Positions 11,111-22,372 of a stretch of DNA of 64,000 nucleotides are shown in pieces. Below the pieces are notes generated by a model. It worked only from the letters and a program-made list of their open reading frames with translations, made no database searches and was not told where the DNA came from. Numbering within the stretch: position 1 is the stretch's first letter; each line of letters opens with the position of its first letter. The translations under genes and the position numbers were made by a program. Origin of the DNA: Hysterium pulicare CBS 123377 (Eukaryota > Ascomycota > Dothideomycetes > Hysteriales > Hysteriaceae); NCBI GenBank assembly GCA_000467715.1, contig AJFK01001090.1, forward strand, positions 348,305-412,304. The letters run 5' to 3'.

Positions 11111-12441
11111 ATGGTCCAGAAAGTCATCCAATTGAAGTGTCTGTGCAACGAATATCCATGGGGACAGAAAGGCTCAAAATCCTTGGCTGCGCAGCTATGC
11201 GCCAAAACTCCAGGCACTGACTTCAAAATTGATGAGGAAAAGCCGTATTCGGAGATGTAAGTCATCAATCTCTAAGATTATGTTTATGATCGTTGATCTG
11301 GAGTCAACAGGTGGATGGGTACATATCCCGAACTACCCTCATATGTCCTCGAGACCGGCGAAGACCTTCAAGATGTGCTTGACAAACACCCAAAGGAACT
11401 GATCGGAGAAGCTGTGACAAGCAAGTTTGGTCACACCATGCTACCCTATCTACCCAAGGTGTTGTCGATAGCGAAGGCACTGCCGTTACAACTACACCCC
11501 GTACATTTCCGGCCAGTATAATTAGGTTAGATATCCCGCTAACCCATACTTAGAATAAAGATCTTGCAGCGACGTTGCATAAGGAGGATCCCTCCAACTT
11601 CACAGACCCAAATCACAAGCCAGAAATCGCTCTTGCACTATCCGATTTCGAAGCTTTCTGCGGCTTCAAACCTCTAGCAGACATTGACCGTCTCATGCAG
11701 CTAGAGCCTATGAAGCCTTTTTTACCAAAGGGAAAGAACACCATATCTGATGATCAAACTCTGAAAAGCCTTGTCAACACCCTACTTAAAGCTCCTGCCG
11801 GGGATGTCGCCAAAGCATGGGATGGTCTTGCGTCACTCCCAAAAGGTTCATTCGAAAAGGATGCCGCCATTCATGGTTTGCTTCCTAGGCTAAGAGATCA
11901 GTACACAAAGGACGACAATGGCATCCTCGTGGCTACAATTACCATGAACTACACGACGCTTAAAGCCGGTCAGAGCATTTACATACCTGCTGATGGGATA
12001 CACGCATATCTATCCGGCGATATCATCGAATGCATGGCGCGATCCAACAACGTGCTGAATACAGGATTCTGTCCTCGGGGTGACCGCAATTCCGCCGACC
12101 TTTTCTGCTCTGTTCTCACCTTTGCCCCTCATGATAAGGAAGAAGCTATTCTCCCACCAAAGACATTCGCAAAGGCTTCGAGCAAGACGAAGATTTACAA
12201 CCCTCCCTTGAGTGAATTCAGTGTGTTAGCAACGGAACTAGATAGCTCTGAGAACGAGAAGATCAGTGCTTTGGGCGGTCCTAGTATCATGATTGTCACG
12301 AAAGGCGATGGTAAGATGAAGGCGGATGGAAAGGAACATCGGCTGAGTGAAGGTTATATTTATTTCATTGGGCAAGGCGTCGATGTAGAATATGATGCAT
12401 CCGGAAAGGGTCTCCAGCTTTTCACGGCCTTCGCGGAGTAA
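11111..12441 (+). CDS. PMI1: Mannose-6-phosphate isomerase (type I)
   Basis: Exons 11111-11256, 11311-11500 and 11554-12441 give 407 residues. The enzyme interconverts fructose-6-phosphate and mannose-6-phosphate in the cytosol, the entry to GDP-mannose for glycosylation and cell-wall mannan. Family blocks are visible in order: CLCNEYPWGQKGSKS, YSEMWMGTYPELPSYV, LPYLPKVLSIAKALPLQLHPNKDLAATLH (zinc-ligand Gln/His region), DPNHKPEIALALSDFEAFCGF (zinc-ligand Glu) and IPADGIHAYLSGDIIECMARSNNVLNTGFCPRGDRN (zinc-ligand His, and Arg of the active site). Length and the fungal NTGFCPR variant match other filamentous-fungal PMI proteins as I know them. Its divergent neighbour is a mannosyltransferase, so the two genes share an upstream interval. 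Confidence 0.96.
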
Positions 12442-12452
12442 ATACTCCTTAT

Positions 12453-12959
12453 TCAGCTCGTACGATATATATAATGCGTTGACGGGTACAAATATTCTAA
12501 TATCAGCTTTTCCGGGCTCGAGTTAAATGTCTTTCTTTGATATCTCGGTTCGTTGGAGTTACCCCTGGTCGCGGAAGTGCGGAGTAGACCCGATAGTCCG
12601 TCACTTTTCTCCACAAGTCTCCCCACCTCCAGGTCTCCCCGCAATTCCCAATTGTCAACAGATACATAAACCCCACCGGTCTTCCTCTTGACCTCTGTTG
12701 CCAGTGTTGAAGTATTTTGAAGTGGTTCTGATTTCCATCCTACTATTTGATCTTTCAGCCTTCCCAATTGCGGACAAGATACAGACCTTAATCTTTCATG
12801 TCTTATTAATTCTACATATACCATCCGGAGCTTCTTTTTCATTAAAGCCAGAGCTGTCCTTGCAGTGATTGAGTAAGTTTGCTGGAATAGATCTACTCCG
12901 TTACTTTTATGGACATCTATTATCCTTCCTTCTCGATCATTACCACCACTATTGAACAT
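12453..12959 (-). CDS. Doubtful hypothetical ORF, 168 codons
   Basis: An intact minus-strand frame with an ATG at 12959 fills the gap between PMI and the next plus-strand gene. The predicted protein is basic, has no signal peptide, no membrane segment and no domain that I recognise. It would begin within 62 bp of the ATG of the gene at 13021, on the opposite strand, which is tight but possible. The frame may equally be chance within the promoter of that gene. Confidence 0.2.
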   Translation of the reverse strand: MFNSGGNDREGRIIDVHKSNGVDLFQQTYSITARTALALMKKKLRMVYVELIRHERLRSVSCPQLGRLKDQIVGWKSEPLQNTSTLATEVKRKTGGVYVSVDNWELRGDLEVGRLVEKSDGLSGLLRTSATRGNSNEPRYQRKTFNSSPEKLILEYLYPSTHYIYRTS

Positions 12960-13020
12960 ACCATCTAACTTGTGCCCACTCCCCAGGTCATCTGATTCCC
13001 GATTGGTTTACACTGTCAGG

Positions 13021-14451
13021 ATGGACCCAAAAAGAGATTCGATGGAACCCGTACTGTCCAAGAAACCTGCATCGGAGGAGACGTCTTTGGACGAAGTAGA
13101 GAAACATATGAACGGGACTCACCTCACACAGCCCAATTCGAGCGGGAAGAATCTCTGCTTTACGGCCCTCCCTACCGAACTCCGGAACAACATCTATAAG
13201 AATCTGCTAGATACCGAATTAGTCAACGTGGGCAAACCTAACGTCTCCTACAGCCACTCCATCAAGGATGGAGTCCTCCACTTCAAATCATCAAGAACAC
13301 CCTTTCCTGTCTCTTCGGCATTATTTTATACCAATAAAACTCTATCCGAAGAAGCTCGGTCATACTTCTATTCGCAGAATCTCTTCATCCGTCTCTCCCT
13401 CTTGACTACCGAAGCTAGACATGCGAAGACGATGCTTGAAGACAGCGGGCTGCTGTTCTCAGCCGCATCACCCAGTCTCGTGGCCACATGCACCCAGCAT
13501 GCCATGGAAGTTACCATTTCCGAGAAGCAAAGTACTCAAAAGCGTGCTGAAGTGATGTTCCCCGCGCAATACCTTCCTCGTCTTCTCAACTTCCTCGACA
13601 GTGCGAATAAAGCCACCAAAACCTGGGGGCCATCCCACAGCATTTCGATACAGGTCTTGAACATTTACGACTTCCCAGTTGCCCGACTCCAAGGTGACCT
13701 TCTCGAGCCATGGCGTATTCTAAACAGCATCGGCTCCGTCGACATCTCACCAAACAACCTGTCTGAATCTTACACGAAAGGTCTACAACGCGACATGACA
13801 TCCGGAACATTCGACCCCAACGTCTGGCTCTCCGGCGTCACTGAGATGAAAGAACAAGGCAACCGTGCCTTCCAAGCCTCTCACTTCGCAGAAGCAACGC
13901 AGCACTACTCCACCGCCATAATCACCCTCTCATCCGCCTACCGCACCCGAACCGACGAACTCCTCTTCCAACCCCCCGACTTCTCAAAGAAAGTCCAGAG
14001 ACTGCGCTGGCAATGCGAAACCAACATCGCCATCTCCGAATCAAAACAAGGCACAGACTGGCTCGGCTCCTCGCCCTCCCAAATCGCCACCGCATCAAGA
14101 CTCATCGCAGCCGAAGAAGCAGCATCCAACGCCCTCGCCATCGTCACGAACAACCCTCGCTCAAACCCCTGGGCTTCCTCCTTGCCGCTCGACGCCATCC
14201 CGCCGAACGAAGAGGACTGGTACTCGGATGCCGATAAGGCGAAGTCGTGGTTTAGATCCGGCACGGTGCATATGGCGTTGAGGGAGTTTCTGTTTGCGGC
14301 GGGGGATTTGGAGAGGGCGCAGAAATTGGCGCCTGAGGATAAAGAGATTGATGCGTTGTTTGAAGAGGCGAGGGAGAAGATTGATTGGATGGTTAGGCCG
14401 GGGACTTTGCTTGTTAAGGCTATGAGGAAGGCCAAAGGGAGGAAGGGGTAG
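13021..14451 (+). CDS. F-box-like / TPR hypothetical protein
   Basis: Intronless, 476 residues from ATG 13021; the frame is open a little further upstream but without an ATG. The N-terminal block near residues 48-58 (FTALPTELRNNIYKNLL) matches the LPxELRxxIY motif of the mould-specific F-box-like domain. The following region (SALFYTNKTLSEEARSYFYSQN) is also typical of these proteins. From about residue 270 (MKEQGNRAFQASHFAEATQHYSTAI) a TPR-like helical repeat region begins and runs to about residue 465 (WFRSGTVHMALREFLFAAGDLERAQKLAP). The C-terminus is basic. The role is unknown. The combination suggests an adaptor, with TPR-mediated partner binding, but ubiquitin ligase function is not shown by the sequence. 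The last 200 bp of the gene are visibly more G-rich than the rest. Confidence 0.75.
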   Translation: MDPKRDSMEPVLSKKPASEETSLDEVEKHMNGTHLTQPNSSGKNLCFTALPTELRNNIYKNLLDTELVNVGKPNVSYSHSIKDGVLHFKSSRTPFPVSSALFYTNKTLSEEARSYFYSQNLFIRLSLLTTEARHAKTMLEDSGLLFSAASPSLVATCTQHAMEVTISEKQSTQKRAEVMFPAQYLPRLLNFLDSANKATKTWGPSHSISIQVLNIYDFPVARLQGDLLEPWRILNSIGSVDISPNNLSESYTKGLQRDMTSGTFDPNVWLSGVTEMKEQGNRAFQASHFAEATQHYSTAIITLSSAYRTRTDELLFQPPDFSKKVQRLRWQCETNIAISESKQGTDWLGSSPSQIATASRLIAAEEAASNALAIVTNNPRSNPWASSLPLDAIPPNEEDWYSDADKAKSWFRSGTVHMALREFLFAAGDLERAQKLAPEDKEIDALFEEAREKIDWMVRPGTLLVKAMRKAKGRKG

Positions 14452-14766
14452 AGTGATGTAGGGTATGTGGATTGGTGCAATGGACTAGGTGTTGGCAACA
14501 CATTTCGTTTCTTGGCGGTGGTGTGGTTTTAGAGGGGTGGAGATAGTTCAAAAGTTTTCGTATCATAGTATGATCAAAGATAAAAGATAGAGCGACGCAG
14601 GCTTGGATCTTCCGGAGGTGAAAGGCCCAATGGTATAAAAATAGTCTGGGCAGACTAGATGATAGGGGACGTATATAACAACGTGAGACTGGAAAAATAG
14701 CACAGATAAAACTCAAAACGAGCGCCCAGATCGTCTAGTCGATATTTGAAATCCCAGCTCAATCTC
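14452..14766. other. Convergent 3' interval
   Basis: 315 bp between two convergent stop codons. It must contain both 3' UTRs; nothing else is recognised. Confidence 0.6.
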
Positions 14767-15915
14767 TCAATTGAGACCACGCATAAACGCCCAATCATGA
14801 TCCCACGTGAATCCAGTACGTACCGCGTTTCCCTCACCAAAGTACATGTTAGAGTGCAAGCCCAGATCTTGCGGCACGCCGAAAGCCGAATCCAGGAAAT
14901 CGGACCCCGTGTTCCAAATAGCAAGTGATTCCTCCGGAAAAGAGGTCCACTGACGAAACGACTCGTCTGCCTGCCACATCCCAGTATTCGAAACTCGAGA
15001 TTGACATGGCGAATCCTCACTGGTCGACGTGGTGCTGAACGAAGTTTCGGGGGATAAGGAAGATGGGGTGAGGATGGAGTCTGAACTGCGTCTTGGACTC
15101 TGCAGCTGTTGAAATTCGGAAAACAAAGTGTCTTGACATTTTTGCACGGCATTTGCGAGTCTGCGTTTCAGATTCTCGTCTATGGATCCGCCGTCTGCGT
15201 TCCAGGAGCTCTCGAGTTCTTGTCGGATAAGTCGGGGGAGTTCGCGTTTTGCGAAGTGCTCGAAGTCAATTATACTCATGCCACGAGACGGCGAGAGGAG
15301 AGCATCATGATCGCAATCTAGGAAATAATTAGAGAAAAGCAGGGAAACTTAAGAAGTTGGAGGGAAGGGCTTCATTACAAGGCGTGATGAGAGCTGCATC
15401 CTCATCCGGGAACAGATATCGATATATCGCCATCCATCTCTCACTCTCGGTCCTCTCCTCGCCAAACTTCCGCCTACTCTTCAGTCGTGCGCGCTGCGCT
15501 GCATCTATTCCTTCTACTAGCTCCAGATCACTGACGATACAAGGCTCGAGTTGTCGTTGATGCGACTCTAATTCCGCTTCCGTTTTGAACGATTGGCGAC
15601 ATCGTTTACATTGGATGAGGAAGTGGCATCGATATAAATGTTCCCTGCCTTGTGTTAACAAAGTCTTGCTTATTAGAAATGAAGTGATACAGTTAATTAC
15701 TTCATCCTAAATATCCCGGAGAAGCCTGGGTATCGACATGCTGTATTCCTGTGTCGGCGCGCGTTGTGTTTGAAGAAGGGACAGGCATATCGGACTTCGT
15801 CTGCGTCGCCACCGTCGATATCATTCGATCCATTGTGAAACTTTCTATGTTTGTGAGAACTATTATCATCATGCTGATCAGAGTTGATGTTGTGTTTCAA
15901 ATTGGGTTTGTGCAT
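14767..15915 (-). CDS. Fungal C2H2-type zinc-finger protein
   Basis: Minus-strand exons 15915-15701, 15644-15379 and 15317-14767 give 343 residues. The pattern YACPFFKHNARRHRNTACRYPGF followed by FRMKEHLYRCHF is the degenerate first finger of a large Pezizomycotina family. A second finger follows: IQCKRCRQSFKTEAELESHQRQLEPC. Next come a helical linker (GIDAAQRARLKSRRK) and the conserved block ERWMAIYRYLFPDEDAALITPYCDHD, and then a helix (FEHFAKRELPRLIRQELE). The last 120 residues are Ser/Thr-rich and acidic-aromatic, possibly an activation region. The family is uncharacterised; DNA binding is plausible. The start is uncertain: the frame stays open upstream to about 16046 without an ATG, so an upstream exon is possible. 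Intron acceptor CTAG at 15318-15321 and both donor sites restore the family's conserved frame. Confidence 0.82.
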
Positions 15916-16582
15916 CTCGAAGGGGGTGATGGCGAGAAGAGAGATGTGGCGGTGCAAGTGGCGGTGCACCGGGTTGTGGCTCAGCAATATATCTGCTATC
16001 GGCTGATCCTCGGGAAAATAATCCAGGTCAGGTTGAGAACGCAATCTGTATTACATAAGCGGTCTCTGGACCTTTATATCTTCAGCGTGCTTTGGGTTAA
16101 GATGGAGAGGGTTTAGGCTGATGAATGCATTGCCTCGAAGGAGTAAGTAGCTAGCTGAAAGCGTACTAGCTAGAGTTGTTTCTGATGTTACATATATGAT
16201 CCTGCTGCCTGGAAGGAATGCGCAGATGCGAATACGCCAAGGACAAACATGGGAGGTGAGATAAGCAGAACGAGATCAGACTCTAGTCAGTAATTGGAGG
16301 ACGATGAAGCATCTTTGCACACAAGCCTGCAATGAAACGCCTAACCGGTGAGAGGCGTGCAGGGCTTACATGATGGAATGACGCCATCAGCTATTCAGTA
16401 GAGGAATCAACAAAGCTCTTGTCTGGTATTCGAAGACAAACTCATGGATATTATTTGAGAGAAAGTGGCGTTCATTTTGCCAATTTCATTTGTGACTAAG
16501 TGGTACTATGCAGACCAGATACATGAATGAAGACCCATTTTGACCCATCCTATGCACCAAAGAATCGCCGACGTCCATTCCT
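15916..16582. other. Interval zinc-finger gene - RPS8
   Basis: About 670 bp that includes the upstream region of the zinc-finger gene and the 3' UTR of RPS8. No gene recognised. A missing 5' exon of the zinc-finger gene could lie at about 16045-16200. Confidence 0.5.
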
Positions 16583-17289
16583 CTACTTCCTGAGAAGACG
16601 TTGGTAGAAGCCCAACTCCTCACCCTCAAGCACATATCCATCACAGCGACCACTTTGGCCAGGCCTTGAAGAGACAACAGCGTAGAGACGACCGGCCTCG
16701 AACTGCTTCTCCAAAGCCGTCTCGACCTTGCCAGAAGCGGCGAGACGAGTAGCTTGCTTCTTCTCAGTACTCTTAGACTTCTTCTTCTCCTCTTCCTTTT
16801 CCCCAGCCTTTGTCTGTCTCCTACGTCCTAGCGCTTGGCCGTAGTGTGCCTCGTACCATTGTCTGAAAGGTGCAGCATCGATCTGAACGATGGCGGCCTT
16901 TGTGAGGGTGTTTGTACGAACAAGTTCGTTGTTGGATGGATGGTAGGCGACAGCAATGACACGGGTCTTCTTGGCAATGCCTTCAGATCCCCATGCAAAG
17001 TTGCCGGAGTCGAGACGGAGGGCGCGGAATTTGCGGTTGCCGCCTCGGGTGCGGACAAGATGGATACGCTTAGCTCCAATACGAGTATTGGCTGGCTGGC
17101 GACCCTTCTCGAAAGCTCTAAAGCCATGTTAGACATGACTTATAGATGCAATCGGGTTATGCATACCTCTTCTTGCGGTAGTATGCTCTCTTAGCACCGG
17201 TGGCGGCGCGTTTGTGACGAGAATCTCGTGAGATACTGCATACAGTTAGCCAAACAATGAAAGGTAAGCAGGAAGAGATTATACCCCAT
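16583..17289 (-). CDS. RPS8: 40S ribosomal protein S8 (eS8)
   Basis: Minus-strand exons 17289-17285 (only ATGGG), 17235-17167 and 17117-16583 give 202 residues, the normal length of eS8. The sequence begins MGISRDSRHKRAATGAKR, continues with QPANTRIGAKRIHLVRTRGGN and FRALRLDSGNFAWGSEG, and ends with SSRPGQSGRCDGYVLEG and the last residues YQRLLRK, all diagnostic of eS8. It is a structural protein of the cytosolic small ribosomal subunit. A first exon of just five coding bases followed by an intron is common in fungal ribosomal protein genes and is where expression is often regulated. Acceptors TGCAG and TTTAG and donors GTATAA and GTATGC are all standard. Confidence 0.97.
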
Positions 17290-20200
17290 GATTGCGGCTC
17301 AATAGAAGACTGCTAGAAAGAAAAGGTTTGCGTTAGCAATTTGTCCAAGCTCAAGATCGGAAAGTCCTTCAGAGCACTGGCACCGATGCTGAGAAGACCT
17401 AAGCAATGGAAATCGCAATGATTTTGCAACTCAAGTCCGCGACGAAATGATGCTGAGATACTCCCTACGAATAGATGGGGTGGGCTGGTTTTGAGTAGGT
17501 GTAGTAGGTTATCGTAGCGCTCGATGGTCCTCTCGCAGGCAATCCAGTCCTACCACTTCATCCAAATGTATACAATGAGTTACTAACCTTGTTATGTGGT
17601 CTTCTGTCGCAATCGGTCGTTGTCAAATTATGGGCGTGGTCTGGTTGTCAAAGTTGCGATGTCAAAAGACTTTGGCTGTGGTGTGTGGGAATTTTCGCTT
17701 AACAAGTTCACGCCTTTCCATTTCTGTAATGGCGTGATTCGCCCCGTCTCCTTGATCTCTGCCATCCATTTTCAACGATAACCTTTCCGAACCAACTGGC
17801 TTCTCTGGTTGTGGATGGGACACAAAAGTCGCAAGTATCAACTGTTCATCTCTTCAGAGTGAGGTTTGGTCGAGAGCACGCCCCAAAAGTTAATAGGTCC
17901 AATTGTCCTCACATTCCCCGACTTAAACAACCGCTCTTTAACCACAATCGCTATTATGGGCGCAGTATTCACTGAGAAGGCTCATATGAAGCGATGAGAT
18001 ACTATATCTTCTGCTCATAACTCATACGAAGCTTGGTTTGTTCCTCGTCCTGTCGAGTCCTATCTAGTAAGATCTGCAACCTGCCGGTAAGCCGACTGAA
18101 CCAATTCATTTATCGCATCTCTTATCTTTCCGAAGTATTCTACTTGGAACATCTAGTCTAGATCTCTATCTTCTTATCATGTTAAACGGTTTTGCGGCTT
18201 GATCGGAGAAGCTGGAGGGCATTAGATCAGCACTTGTTCAATCAATCTTTGTTTTAGGCTTCATTCTTTGCTTTGCTACCATATGGTCTTTTTGATGCAT
18301 ACTACAAGCCGCTTGGTCCCAAGATACTAGCTCGGGTAATAGTATGAATTATCAGCTGGCTCCGGAAACATTCGCGTGGTCGCTTGCAGCTTGAAATGCA
18401 CTCATATCTGGCTGTATCGACTGCCTTCACGGTCGACAGTATCATCCGTTCCTTCCAGTTAGAAATTTACTAGAGCTGAAGCATTCACGCGTGGTGTCAT
18501 TATCCATCGTACTCCTGATATTCCATGTTGGATACCTTCGAATTCAGTTAAACTTCTTCTACTACTTTCCGGATTAGCTTAAGAGTGGGCAACTTGCTTT
18601 GATGCCTTCTACCGCGCCCAAGTCATCTTTGTAGGCTGACAGCAAAGAAGTTGGTAGGGGCAGACACAACCTCCGAAGCTGACGAGTTATGACGCCCGTG
18701 TGATTTGACACCGTTTGCATATGAATAGTCTCCGCACTAAGGGGTGCTGTAACTCCTGTTATCATATAGTCACGCATAGGAGAGTGTCGAATGGACGGAA
18801 ACACCTCGAATACTGAATCTTGACTGGCGTACGCCGCAACACGCCATTTCGAGCTTTGACTCTTTTAGAGATTCTGCAGTCAGATTTGCTGCAGTCAGCG
18901 TATGCCGTGCCAGGAGCGGTTGGTAAGCAGTATCTTTGCAGAACTTTTTCCGTACACCCGCCTGCCCCAGCCTGTTATGAATAACCTGGCAGTAAGGGAA
19001 GAAGCTTGGCCAATGGATGCTTAAGTTCACTACCGTTTACCAAAAAGTGCTGTATCCTGCTCTATTAGAGAGGAAAACCTGCTCGTCGGGTTTTGCAAAC
19101 ATGAATATTCAGTTTGTCGGGACCCTCCAACCGGTTCCATTCTGCAGAGCATACGTTGAGATTTGAAATCCTGTCGCCAAGTCCTGCACGAAATGCACTG
19201 AACACTTCACAACGGACCTGAAGATAAGTCCGAGATCCATCACCACCTGTTCCACGTGCTCAACCACTAGGATCCTCCGTCGCCAGGGTGAATACACTGG
19301 GATTGGCGTGCAGGATTTAACCATTAAAGGTGTCCCGGCTGATTGTCACCATCCTTGTACGGTCCGGAGCGCCGGCCACCAACAGGCCAGCCTCAGATCC
19401 AGGACATGTTATTGGACGCAGATAGCTCACCGTTGCAGTTGCCGGCTTCCGCGCGTCACATTAGCATGCGCTGGGAGGACCTGTGTACTGTGGTATTGCA
19501 GGTGCAAAGATCATCATGGGAGAGCTTGCATGGCAAGAATGCATAGTTGGGCGCTTTAGGAACACTCAATCCCAGTCGGCCAAATCCTCCGGGACATGTT
19601 TGTCTCACCTGGGTCTGTTTCCAGGCTAGACTCGCAAATCATGCGTGATGCTACAATACTGTTAGCCATATCCGTGGTGATGTACACTCGGCGGTCTGCT
19701 TGAGCGATAAAACTTTACGAGGTCGCCTTCGACCTATACTGGCTGCTTTTCCGTGAGCAGCTCTTCACCCCTGCAGAGCTGTTTGGGCAACGACTTGTTT
19801 ACACAGCGATCGGACATGGCAGTAATACATGTCAATTCCTAGGCTCGACGATAGGTTGTAGTGAGAATAAACGACGATGCCCCAGATGCCCCACAGTGGC
19901 TTGCCCAGACAGGGGCAGCAGCAATGCTCAGTCGCTAAGGCGAATATAGCTAGGAACTTCATTAATATACCCTGGAGAGCGAGGCGGCGTAGTCGAGGTC
20001 TTCGCACCCACAATTTATCCCGTGCACGCGCAATCTTTTCTGTGCTTGGGAAGCTTGCAACTGGTCTCGGACTCGGGTTCTGCCTCCAGATCCTTACAAT
20101 CAATCAACGGTAATATAAGTAGGTGTCATGTAGCCCAACCTTTGCACCCTCCAGTCGCAGATCGGATTAGACTGCGGCTTAGCCGTAAGAGAAGAGGAGT

Positions 20201-20385
20201 GCGGAGATTTTTCATCAATTCTGCTTTATTGTCTTCCGAGTTTTAGTACGATCTGGTCCGTCCTGTAGTCATCGTCGTGGCATTTATGCTCCCCACTTGT
20301 ATCCATCCAAATGTCCTTTCATTGTTGATGTCGTGGCGACGAACTTCTGCGTCTGCGTCCACCGTCCTTTACATTCTTGCCCGCC
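17290..20385. other. Gene-poor 3.1-kb interval
   Basis: No intact gene recognised. It contains copy A of a diverged direct repeat (18485-18695) and, on the minus strand, a 65-codon frame from 19962 to 19765 beginning MKFLAIFALA, a signal-peptide-like start. That frame becomes Cys-rich (EHCCCPCLGK); one base out of register it reads SIAAAPVWAS, more like the end of a signal peptide, so it could be a decayed small secreted protein. Other open frames are short and featureless. Confidence 0.5.
18485..18695 (+). repeat. Diverged direct repeat, copy A
   Basis: About 210 bp with recognisable, gapped similarity to 22120-22335 in the same orientation. Shared anchors are GTGTCATTATCCATC (GTGTCATTATTCATC in B), TAGCTTAAGAGTGGGCAAC (AAGCTTAAGAATGGCAAC), CTTTGTAGGCTGACAGCAAAG (as CTCTGTAGGCTGGTAGTAAAG, one residue shorter runs quoted) and ACCTCCGAAGCTGACG (ACCCTCCGAAAACGAC). 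By eye roughly two thirds of positions match. Several differences are C/T or G/A. Confidence 0.65.
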
Positions 20386-21892
20386 ATGGTTTCTACTGCT
20401 CCCAGATGTAATGGGCGAGGCTTTCTATTCCGAATATTGTGTACATGCGTTATATGTTCGCGAGTTGCCACAGCTTTTCCTCAAGCAGGTATGGGTTTTC
20501 CCATTTTGTCCAACCCTCTCGCGTTACATGTACCCATCAATGTTAACTTGACGATCGTTAGTTGTTCCGGGCAATGCCTCAATAGCTGCTGTGCCGACAC
20601 CAGTAACCGTCACCACTCAAGCTAGTAATGCGCACTTTCCATTGAAGGAGCACGTTGAGCGAACACAGACTGATCTGGGCGATTTGCCTTTTCAAACAGA
20701 TACCAACGAGGTCTTTACGTTCGGCACTGTGAATTCGTTACCGCAACAAAGCACAGTCAATGGACCTATGCTGACAGAAGACCCATGGGCAACACCCGCT
20801 GCAATCCCGTTCACTCCAGTTCCGGTCATACAATCAACAGCGGAGGAACTCAATCCTGCACCAGCAGCGACGACAGAGCCTGACAACCCAAATGGCCATA
20901 ATGAAATCACGGAACCCAACCTCACGGCGACTGTTCCCTGCCGAGGATGCTCTCCCGTCATCGAAATCACCGTTTCAGGGCTTGACATACCCATGGGTAC
21001 TACACCAGCCGCTGAACAAGCTGGTAGCACTCCGACACTGGCTCCAGCGACCGTGACCGCCGGCGACGAGACCCTTCTCATCAACAAAGCAACCTCAGGT
21101 TCAAGTTTCGTCATCGGCTCATCCACCGTTGCGGCAGGCGAAACCGTAACCGTCGACAACACCCCCATAGCCGTCCAAACCACAGGCGGCCAAACTGAAG
21201 TCGTCATCGGAACAAGCACCATTCCCTTGCAAATAAACCCGCCCGACTCAGCTCAGAGCCAAATCACCGAGGCGCCAATCCCTGAACCCATCACCATCGC
21301 AGGTAATATCTATACCGCGAACACGGCAAGCCAGTACATCGTCGGCACGCAGACCCTCATACCCGGCGGCCCACCCATCACTGTCTCTGGAACCAAGATC
21401 TCACTCGCACCTTCCGCTAGCGCACTCGTCATAAACGGCGTTACGAGCTCCATAGCTCAAGGGCCCGCGCTCACCGTCCTAACAACTACCGCACCCCCTC
21501 TCCTGACGCTGAACGGGCAAACGTACACCGCGAACGCGCAAACGCAATATATCCTCGGCCCAGGCACGACGCTTACGCCAGGTGGCCAAGTCACGGTCTC
21601 AGGGACCGTGGTTTCGTTAGCGAAGAGCGAGTCGGCGGTTGTGGTTGCTGGTAGTACGAGTGCATTGACGCCTGCAGTGACGGTTGTTACGTTGACGACT
21701 ACGGGCCCTGGAGGAAGCATGAGAGGGACTGTGACGTTGGGGTCGGGGGGTGCGGGACAGAGTGCGCAAGCGACGAGGAGTTCGGCGGGTGCGGGGAGGA
21801 GCAGAGAAAGTGCGGTGGGGGTTGAGGGGTGGGTTGTTCCTGTGTTGGTGGGGTGTGCGGCTTGGGTTGGGGGATTGGCGATTTTGTTATAG
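20386..21892 (+). CDS. GPI-anchored-type repeat surface protein
   Basis: Two exons, 20386-20488 and 20562-21892, give 477 residues. Exon 1 encodes a signal peptide (hydrophobic stretch FLFRILCTCVICSRVATA, cleavage after about residue 30). The rest is Thr/Pro/Ser/Ala-rich. Three related units of roughly 70 residues begin near residues 199, 274 and 345; each has a pattern like TIAGNIYTANTASQYIVG...TLIPGGPPITVSGTKISLAPSASALVING, a repeat widespread in Pezizomycotina surface proteins. The C-terminus has a small-residue stretch (about 430-455, a possible omega site) and a hydrophobic tail (VVPVLVGCAAWVGGLAILL), the layout of GPI anchoring. Its role is probably in the cell wall; there is no catalytic signature. 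The 3' 250 bp are distinctly G-rich. The intron is supported because it joins VATAFPQA to VVPGNAS in frame. Confidence 0.8.
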
Positions 21893-22372
21893 GGGTGGTG
21901 GATATGGCGTAAAGGGTTGGCTTGCTTGATATGGAATGGATGGAGTGGTATGGGAAACGGATGGGCTGTCTGGGACAGTGTTTTCATACTTGTATTTGTG
22001 CGTATACCCATTGGCTTTTTGTTTTGTAGGGTAGGTATCAAAAGCTATATCCTAGCCATGTAGAATGGCAAATTGAATACTTTCAGAAAGATGCAGAAGG
22101 CACGCGCTTCCAAATGCGAATGCCCACGGCGGGTGTCATTATTCATCATACTGTGAATTCCCTCAGTTGTACAAGTCCAGAAGGTATATATTCGATGTGA
22201 TATCTTCCGAATAAGCTTAAGAATGGCAACTTGCTTTTAAGGCTTGTACACAGTCTAAATCGGCTCTGTAGGCTGGTAGTAAAGCAAGTGGTAGGCGCAA
22301 ACCCACCCTCCGAAAACGACATTATAACACCCTTTGAGGCTCAACTCCGTAGTTGCAGGACATATCTCTCAA
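21893..22372. other. Convergent interval GPI protein - DPH1
   Basis: 480 bp holding both 3' UTRs and copy B of the diverged direct repeat. No gene recognised. Confidence 0.6.
22120..22335 (+). repeat. Diverged direct repeat, copy B
   Basis: Partner of 18485-18695, same orientation, separated by about 3.6 kb that contains the GPI-anchored protein gene. Best-conserved cores are GTGTCATTATTCATCATACT, CTTAAGAATGGCAACTTGCT, TGTAGGCTGGTAGTAAAGCA and GTGGTAGGCGCAAACCCACC. Confidence 0.65.

Noticed and set aside
12952-13020. Upstream extension of the F-box-like/TPR gene to 12952
   Set aside because: The codon at 12952 is TTG; the first ATG in frame is 13021.
13938-14501. 187-codon minus-strand frame
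   Set aside because: Antisense to the TPR part of the gene at 13021-14451, which has a clear plus-strand protein pattern.
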